This document shows, in pieces, positions 59,391 to 64,000 of a DNA stretch of 64,000 bases. The notes beneath the pieces were generated by a model. The model was not told the DNA's origin. It did no database searches and was given only the letters and a program-made list of their open reading frames with translations. The DNA comes from Paenibacillus_F chitinolyticus_A (GTDB taxonomy: Bacteria > Bacillota > Bacilli > Paenibacillales > NBRC-103111): NCBI RefSeq assembly GCF_045038035.1, contig NZ_CP173427.1, positions 2,418,001 to 2,482,000 of the forward strand, read 5' to 3'. A program made the position numbers and the translations under genes. Within the stretch, counting starts at the first letter, position 1, and each line of letters starts with the position of its first letter.

Positions 59391-60464
59391 TTGAAGCTCA
59401 TTGCCTTTTTACTGCCCCAGTTTCATCGGATTGAGGAGAACGACCGCTGGTGGGGGAAAGGCTTCACGGAGTGGACGAACGTTAAAAAGTCCGTTGCGTT
59501 ATACCGGCATCACAGTCAGCCCAGAGCCCCTCTGAACGATTACTATTATGACCTGACCGATCCGCGCGCAAGGCAGTGGCAGGCCCGGACAGCCCGGGAC
59601 TACGGCATTTACGGATTTTGCTATTACCATTACTGGTTTAAAGGAAAGCGGCTGCTCGAGAAGCCCGTTCAGCATATATTGGCGAGCGGGGAGCCGGATT
59701 TTCCCTTCTGTCTGTCCTGGGCCAACGAGCCTTGGACGCGGAGATGGGACGGCATGGAGTCGGATGTGCTGATGCCCCAAGATTACGGGAACGAAGAAGA
59801 CTGGAGTCTGCACTTCTATGCGCTCCTGGATGCATTCAGGGATAAACGGTACATCCGCGTCGAGGGCAAGCCGGTGTTCCTGATTTACAGGCCCGCGAGC
59901 ATTCCGAAGTGCGAAGCCATGCTCAGCCACTGGAGAAACCTGGCGCGCCTCAACGGCTTGGAGGGGCTTCATCTGGTGCGGACGCTCGGCGGTTTCCCCG
60001 TCGGCACGCAGCACGGGTTCGACGCCAGCGTGGAGTTCGAACCGCATTACACATTCGCCCACGGCAGCATACATCCGCCCTGGCTGCAAATTCCGGTCAT
60101 GGGAAAGGGGCATCTGGCCGTTGACTACGACCGGACTTGGACAAACATCCTGGGGCGCACGCCGCACAGGGACGGCGAAGTGATTTATCCAGGCGCTTTC
60201 GTGAACTGGGATAATACGCCCAGGAAAGGAATTGACGGCCAGAGCACTCTGGGCATGACTCCGCGGAAATTCGGCCGGTACTTGTCCCGGCAAATCGCTA
60301 GAGCCAGGGAGACTTTCGGCAGCGAATTTCTGTTTATCAACGCCTGGAACGAATGGGCGGAAGGGGCATATCTGGAGCCGGACACGAAGTACGGCTATCA
60401 GGTTCTGGAGGCCGTTAAAGCGGCTCTGGAACTTAACGGCGCGGCTTCTTACGGGAACCTCTGA
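59391..60464 (+). CDS. WbsX-like glycan-processing protein (GH99-like domain)
   Basis: A 357-residue protein of the WbsX/GH99-like family (PF14307). TTG start with AAGGAGGGA. Family motifs: FLLPQFHRIEENDRWWGKGFTEWTNVKKS at the N-terminus, YGIYGFCYYHYWFKGKRLLEKP, FPFCLSWANEPWTRRWDG, PVFLIYRP and the C-terminal NAWNEWAEGAYLEPD. These proteins occur in O-antigen and surface-glycan clusters. Beside the CgeB-like gene it suggests synthesis or trimming of a surface glycan, possibly on the neighbouring repeat protein. Confidence 0.85.
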   Translation: MKLIAFLLPQFHRIEENDRWWGKGFTEWTNVKKSVALYRHHSQPRAPLNDYYYDLTDPRARQWQARTARDYGIYGFCYYHYWFKGKRLLEKPVQHILASGEPDFPFCLSWANEPWTRRWDGMESDVLMPQDYGNEEDWSLHFYALLDAFRDKRYIRVEGKPVFLIYRPASIPKCEAMLSHWRNLARLNGLEGLHLVRTLGGFPVGTQHGFDASVEFEPHYTFAHGSIHPPWLQIPVMGKGHLAVDYDRTWTNILGRTPHRDGEVIYPGAFVNWDNTPRKGIDGQSTLGMTPRKFGRYLSRQIARARETFGSEFLFINAWNEWAEGAYLEPDTKYGYQVLEAVKAALELNGAASYGNL

Positions 60465-60565
60465 CCGGCTGCGGCCTCCCGGCGCTTCACCCGCTCCGGC
60501 GTAGGCGCAGGCGTGATTCCCTTATGCGCGTGTTCCTCCTGCCGGCGACCGAAAGGCATTACAAA

Positions 60566-60599
60566 GCACATCCGTTTTCTGCGGGTGTGTCTTTTTTTT
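60566..60599 (+). terminator. Probable terminator of the glycosylation pair
   Basis: Hairpin CACAtCCG / CGGgTGTG with a 7-base loop, followed by eight T. Confidence 0.65.
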
Positions 60600-60664
60600 A
60601 GGCGGGGAGAAAATAACCGTTATTGTTTCGTTATTAAAAGAAAACAAACAGTTGCATCATATTC

Positions 60665-60692
60665 TTGTATAATTTGTAATATGAGGTATAAT
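60665..60692 (+). promoter_or_regulatory. Promoter of the second LPMO gene
   Basis: TTGTAT (60665-60670) and TATAAT (60687-60692) with a 16-base spacer. The leader to the LPMO start is about 290 bases and carries no other gene apart from the minimal ORF at 60864. Confidence 0.5.
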
Positions 60693-60863
60693 ATGAGGTG
60701 TATTTTCGGCCGTGTGCTCCGGGTTCCACGTTCTAGCCGGGTGGCTGTGGCCATGCAGCTTACTATCCGGCGGTTTATGAAATCGCTTACGCACGCTGTC
60801 GCGAAGAGGAAAGAGGCGGTTAGCTTTGTTTGCAGCCGGCCGCGATCCTGTGAAAGGAGGAGG

Positions 60864-60887
60864 ATGCAGGGGTATCCGCAGGAATAA
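60864..60887 (+). CDS. Possible 7-codon leader ORF before the second LPMO gene
   Basis: AAAGGAGGAGG is followed by ATG and a frame reading MQGYPQE before TAA. Ribosome site is strong; the peptide has no similarity to the leader ORFs of the first LPMO gene. Confidence 0.25.
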   Translation: MQGYPQE

Positions 60888-60943
60888 CTTTTGCCGCTGC
60901 CCGCTTGTACTAATGCCAGACCCGGCTCCAGCGCCGGCATTTG

Positions 60944-60957
60944 TTAAAACGCTTTCA
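60944..60957 (+). promoter_or_regulatory. cre-like CcpA site before the second LPMO gene
   Basis: TTAAAACGCTTTCA differs from the cre consensus TGnAAnCGnWnnCA at one position. It lies downstream of the promoter and 33 bases before the GTG, where it could act as a roadblock. Confidence 0.5.
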
Positions 60958-60989
60958 TTTTTATCGCCCACTAAAAGGAGGAATTTATA

Positions 60990-62039
60990 GTGACCATTCG
61001 TTTGCCCTATCAAGGGATGATCAAGATGCTTGCGGCCGGAGCTATTATGCTCATGCTGTCCATCGCCATGCTTCTTCTGCTGGAAAATAAAGCTTCCGCT
61101 CACGGGTATGTCAGTAACCCTTCCAGCCGTGCCGCTCTTTGCGCCAGCGGAGTGAACAAAAATTGCGGTCTGATTATTTACGAGCCTTACAGCCTCGAAG
61201 CGCTCAAAGGCTTCCCCGCCGCAGGACCTGCCGACGGTAAAATCGCTAGCGCGAACGGGCTGTTCGCACCTCTCGACGAGCAGTCGTCCACCCGCTGGAC
61301 CAAAGTAAACCTCAGCCCGGGCCCGACGACTTTCAACTGGACGCTGAAAGTTCCGCACGCGACGGCCGCTTGGAAATACTACATCACGAAGCAGGACTGG
61401 AACCCGAATGCGCCTCTGAGCCGCGCTTCCTTCGACCTGACGCCTTTCTGCAACGTACCGTACAAGGGACAACCTTCCGGTTCGTACTCCGACACGTGTA
61501 ACGTTCCGAGCAGAACGGGCTATCAAGTTATCCTTGCCGTTTGGGAAATCTCCGATACGGCCAACGCTTTCTACAACGTAATCGACGTGAACTTCGGCGG
61601 ATCTCCGGGAACTCCCGACACGTCAGCTCCGACGGCACCGACAGGCCTGACGGCTTCCAATGTTGCCGCTACAAGCGCAACCGTATCCTGGACGGCGTCT
61701 TCCGACAATGTCGGTGTAGCCGGCTACCGGATCTACAACGGTTCCACTCAAATCGGCACGACCAGCGGAGCGCTCAGCTTCAACCTGACGGGGCTGACGG
61801 CCAATACGGCCTACGCCATCACGGTCAAAGCCGTTGACGCTGCGGGCAATGTATCGGCTGCCAGCAACACCGCCAGCTTCACGACAGGCGTCGGCACGAC
61901 TTATCCGGCATGGAACGCTTCGACCGCTTATACGGGCGGAAGCAAGGTGACGTACAACGGCGTCAACTACGAAGCCAAATGGTGGACGCAGGGCGAAACA
62001 CCCGGCAGCAATTCCGGCGTATGGAAAGTGATTCCATAA
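60990..62039 (+). CDS. Secreted AA10 lytic polysaccharide monooxygenase with FnIII and CBM5/12, second copy
   Basis: A 349-residue exported enzyme with GTG start and AAGGAGG site. Signal peptide residues 1-37 ends NKASA; cleavage exposes H38 (HGYVSNP) as brace histidine, with the second His at 123 in PHATAAWKYYITK. FnIII (about 212-300) and CBM5/12 (about 305-349, ASTAYTGGSKVTYNG, AKWWTQGETPG) follow. Domain order matches the LPMO at 28932-29996; the catalytic domains differ at the DLTPFCNVPYKG insertion. Differences could reflect chitin versus cellulose preference. A near-perfect terminator follows. Confidence 0.96.
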   Translation: MTIRLPYQGMIKMLAAGAIMLMLSIAMLLLLENKASAHGYVSNPSSRAALCASGVNKNCGLIIYEPYSLEALKGFPAAGPADGKIASANGLFAPLDEQSSTRWTKVNLSPGPTTFNWTLKVPHATAAWKYYITKQDWNPNAPLSRASFDLTPFCNVPYKGQPSGSYSDTCNVPSRTGYQVILAVWEISDTANAFYNVIDVNFGGSPGTPDTSAPTAPTGLTASNVAATSATVSWTASSDNVGVAGYRIYNGSTQIGTTSGALSFNLTGLTANTAYAITVKAVDAAGNVSAASNTASFTTGVGTTYPAWNASTAYTGGSKVTYNGVNYEAKWWTQGETPGSNSGVWKVIP

Positions 62040-62066
62040 CGGCCGCCGCTGACCGTTAGTCCCAGG

Positions 62067-62099
62067 ATGACTTCCGAATATTCGGAAGTCATTTTTTTT
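62067..62099 (+). terminator. Terminator of the second LPMO gene
   Basis: Perfect palindrome ATGACTTCCGAATATTCGGAAGTCAT-type hairpin (13-base arms) with eight T after it. Confidence 0.9.
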
Positions 62100-62174
62100 A
62101 TGCATGCGGCACCTCAAGAGGAGCGAGAAGCCCGTCCGTTCATCCGGATGGAGGAATGAGGCCGGGCATAGTTT

Positions 62175-62310
62175 GACCGAATTTCGGTCGCTAACAAAGT
62201 AAAGAAGCAAAGCCCGTAACGGGTAGAAAAAGCAGGAGGAGAGCAGCGGCCGATCCAAAGAGCCCAACCGGATAGCCGGCTTTCGACAGGCCGCGGTAAT
62301 CGGCTTTTTT
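62175..62310 (+). promoter_or_regulatory. Structured leader RNA, class not recognised
   Basis: Hairpin GACCGA/TCGGTC (62175-62189), hairpin CCCG-TAA-CGGG (62213-62223), then a terminator pairing GCCGAT (62249-62254) with ATCGGC (62299-62304) followed by six T. GCGGCC (62246-62251) can instead pair with GGCCGC (62289-62294); the two pairings exclude each other. Conserved-looking single-stranded stretches lie between the hairpins. The downstream gene is the DUF4855 gene. Confidence 0.4.
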
Positions 62311-62453
62311 GCCGTTTCCGCGTTTAAATTGCGGCTGGAGGGAAGAGATCGGAAAGCCAAGAGGGCCCTTTCATGCAAAAACCTGAGAACGCACGAACGG
62401 AAAGCATGAAGTAAAGAAGTGTATATAAAAGTCGGAAGTTATCTCTTTTATTC

Positions 62454-62469
62454 AAGAGACGCGTCTCTT
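62454..62469. promoter_or_regulatory. Perfect 16-base palindrome (operator candidate)
   Basis: AAGAGACGCGTCTCTT is a perfect inverted repeat without spacer, 50 bases before the DUF4855 start. A partial copy TCTCTT occurs at 62442-62447. Confidence 0.5.
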
Positions 62470-62479
62470 AAGGTTACAT

Positions 62480-62493
62480 TGTAGGCGCTTTCA
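62480..62493 (+). promoter_or_regulatory. cre-like CcpA site before the DUF4855 gene
   Basis: TGTAGGCGCTTTCA matches TGnAAnCGnWnnCA with one mismatch and lies 26 bases before the start codon, directly after the palindrome. Confidence 0.55.
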
Positions 62494-62518
62494 CATTACC
62501 TAATTTAGGAGGGAAATT

Positions 62519-64000
62519 ATGAGTTCCAAGAAGAAATGGTTATCGCTGGCACTGGGTGCGATCTTGATGGCTACGATGCTCCCCCATGCATACGGCGCCC
62601 AAGCTCAGCCGGAAGTGCGCAATCTTGCCAAAGGCTTGAAGTACGAATGGTCCGAAGCTCCTCATTCAAACTATCCGGATCCGTCCGGCAAGCTTACCGA
62701 CGGAGTGATCGGCAGCGCCAATGTGACGGACCCGTCCTGGGTCGGAAGCTTAAATAAGCAGACCCGTGAAATCGTCTTCGATCTGGGCGAGGCCAAGTCT
62801 ATTTCTAAGATCCGGGCGCATTTTCTGCAGGATTGGCCGGGCTCGGCGGTTCTTTTCCCTCTGACGGTCTCCATGTATGTGTCCGACGATAAGCAGAACT
62901 GGGGAACGGTAGCCCATAAAGCGACGGAGCACTTATGGTCGGACGGTCCGCCTGTCGACCAGTTCTATACGTGGGACGGAAGCAAGGACGGCATCCCGAA
63001 TGCGGGCTCCGATGCGAAGATGGCCTATGCCCGTTATGTCAAAGTGGCGTTCTCCATGCATCCGAAGGCGTGGGAGTTTATCGACGAGATCGAGATCTGG
63101 GGCGCCGACGGCAAAATCGAAGGAGCGAAGCAGGTGCCTGCGGAAGCATTCGACTATATGCAGCCCGGTGAAAACACGGCCGGAATCCGCAATCTGTCGC
63201 TGCTGTACAACGGGTATTACTCGGACGGCGTCAAAATGACGAAGGAGAAGCTGGTTCCCGAAATCGGGTATGTGAACAAGGAAGGAAAGCCCGTCGACTG
63301 GTTTTTTGACGGAGCCCTAGTTCTCGGCTTGATGTCGCCTCAAGGGCGCGATTTCGGAGAAGGGGGGGCCCTGCTGACGGATTGGAAATGGTACCTGGAC
63401 AAAACATTCGCGGCTCAGGGAGACCTGGATCAGCTGAACGAAGCGACGAAGGAAGTCGGCCAGAAGTTGGGAGAGCCCGGCCACAAAACGAAAACGGTCA
63501 TGATGATCCCTAATCCGGGCGAATATACAACCGATTTCGGGGATATCGACGGAGACGGCGTCACCGAGAATTTCAACGAGGGCGCGGTCGGCAAGGATAA
63601 AGCCACCGCCAACCGGCAGAAGGTAATCCGCTGGTGGATCAACGAGGTCAGCCGCAAGTTTGAGGAGAAGCACTATTCCAATTTGGAGCTTTCCGGTTTC
63701 TACTGGCTGCAGGAGCAGGTGGGAACGAGCAGCACGGGGCCGGATCTGCTGCGCTTTACGAACGGTCTCGTTCACGAGAAAGGTCTGAAGTCGTTCTGGA
63801 TTCCCCACTTCCTCGCGTACAAAAGCTATATGTGGAAAGATGTAGGATTTGACGCGGTCACTTTCCAGCCGAACTATTATTTCGAACCTCTGAACATAGA
63901 CCGCCTGCAAGACGCGGCCCAAACGGCCAAGCGGTTCGGAATGGGCGTCGAGCTTGAATTCGACGATCGGCTGCTGACCGATCCCGTATTCCGCAAGAGA
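62519..64000 (+). CDS. Secreted DUF4855 protein with N-terminal carbohydrate-binding-like domain, truncated by the window end
   Basis: At least 494 residues, open to the last base. AGGAGGG lies before the ATG. Signal peptide residues 1-26 (KKKWLSLALGAILMATMLPHAYGAQA), then a discoidin-like domain (about 30-190: TDGVIGSANVTDPSWVGS, REIVFDLGEAKSISKIRA, YARYVKVAFS). From about 225 the DUF4855 domain: SLLYNGYYSDGVKMTKEKLVPEIGYVNKEGKPVDWFFDG, FEEKHYSNLELSGFYWLQEQ, FQPNYYF and RFGMGVELEFD. DUF4855 proteins are frequent in plant- and polysaccharide-associated Paenibacillaceae; the domain looks like a glycoside-hydrolase barrel, but activity is unproven. The cre-like site fits carbon control. Confidence 0.85.
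   Translation, partial: MSSKKKWLSLALGAILMATMLPHAYGAQAQPEVRNLAKGLKYEWSEAPHSNYPDPSGKLTDGVIGSANVTDPSWVGSLNKQTREIVFDLGEAKSISKIRAHFLQDWPGSAVLFPLTVSMYVSDDKQNWGTVAHKATEHLWSDGPPVDQFYTWDGSKDGIPNAGSDAKMAYARYVKVAFSMHPKAWEFIDEIEIWGADGKIEGAKQVPAEAFDYMQPGENTAGIRNLSLLYNGYYSDGVKMTKEKLVPEIGYVNKEGKPVDWFFDGALVLGLMSPQGRDFGEGGALLTDWKWYLDKTFAAQGDLDQLNEATKEVGQKLGEPGHKTKTVMMIPNPGEYTTDFGDIDGDGVTENFNEGAVGKDKATANRQKVIRWWINEVSRKFEEKHYSNLELSGFYWLQEQVGTSSTGPDLLRFTNGLVHEKGLKSFWIPHFLAYKSYMWKDVGFDAVTFQPNYYFEPLNIDRLQDAAQTAKRFGMGVELEFDDRLLTDPVFRKR

Noticed and set aside
60513..60887. 124-codon plus-strand frame upstream of the second LPMO gene
   Set aside because: Its Arg/Cys-rich translation crosses a terminator and a promoter. 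Only the last seven codons have a ribosome site, and they are listed separately.
62130..62310. Possible c-di-GMP-I riboswitch
   Set aside because: A GCAAAGCC segment at 62207-62214 and a GATAGCCGG segment at 62271-62279 recall the consensus, but the GNRA-capped hairpin and the GGTAGC...GGTTACC part are missing. Kept only as an unclassified leader.
1..64000. CRISPR arrays, tRNA or rRNA genes, insertion sequences, prophage genes
   Set aside because: None seen. The only tandem repeat with identical units is the 30-base duplication at 37819-37878, which has two units and no spacers.

Overview
The window reads as chromosomal DNA of a Gram-positive, spore-forming Bacillota, most likely Paenibacillaceae (Paenibacillus or a close relative). 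Reasons: a complete gerA-gerB-gerC germinant-receptor operon, a CotF-like spore coat protein, the bacillithiol gene pair yojF-bshB2, a CYP102 fused P450, strong AGGAGG-type ribosome binding sites with frequent GTG and TTG starts, and a moderately high GC content. I see no rRNA, tRNA, CRISPR array, transposase, integrase or phage gene. About 64 protein genes are supported, including several below 60 codons.

Layout. 1-7.3 kb: TmrB-like P-loop protein, small membrane proteins, a phosphatase-like gene that seems to start at ATT, a sensor-domain protein, a YvsG-like membrane hydrolase and the gerABC operon on the minus strand. 7.5-12.8 kb: MBL-fold hydrolase, then odhA-odhB (2-oxoglutarate dehydrogenase E1 and E2) behind a clear sigma-A promoter. 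13-18 kb: small proteins, GNAT, manganese pyrophosphatase ppaC, and a TetR regulator whose predicted operator recurs before the adjacent membrane-protein gene. 18-23.3 kb: a six-PAS hybrid histidine kinase, yojF-bshB2, spore coat gene. 23.5-28.7 kb: a cobalamin riboswitch in front of a SAM methyltransferase, then a zinc-type module (permease, DUF1980 partner, G3E GTPase) with Zur-box-like sites on both promoters.

28.9-37 kb: an AA10 lytic polysaccharide monooxygenase (LPMO), two MFS transporters, DinB, CGNR regulator, M29 aminopeptidase, YqeK-like HD phosphohydrolase and DUF3139. 37-47 kb: TetR between an MFS gene and a CYP102 gene, with related inverted repeats before both targets; VTT membrane protein, cupin, PadR-amidase pair, SRPBCC, VOC and GNAT genes. 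47.1-55.6 kb: a four-gene amino-acid ABC importer behind an attenuator-like leader RNA, then a TetR gene and a sulfonate-type operon (binding protein, two permeases, flavin monooxygenase) that lacks an ATPase gene and has two terminator-like hairpins in its leader. 55.7-64 kb: secreted and surface functions, namely a discoidin-BSP peptidase, a repeat protein beside two glycosylation-type genes, a second AA10 LPMO, and a truncated DUF4855 protein preceded by a structured leader and a cre-like site.

The most noteworthy items are regulatory: the B12 riboswitch over an uncharacterised methyltransferase, the paired Zur boxes, three leader RNAs I cannot assign to a known class, and the operator pairs predicted for the TetR regulators. 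All identifications rest on reading motifs and remembered family features; no database search was run.
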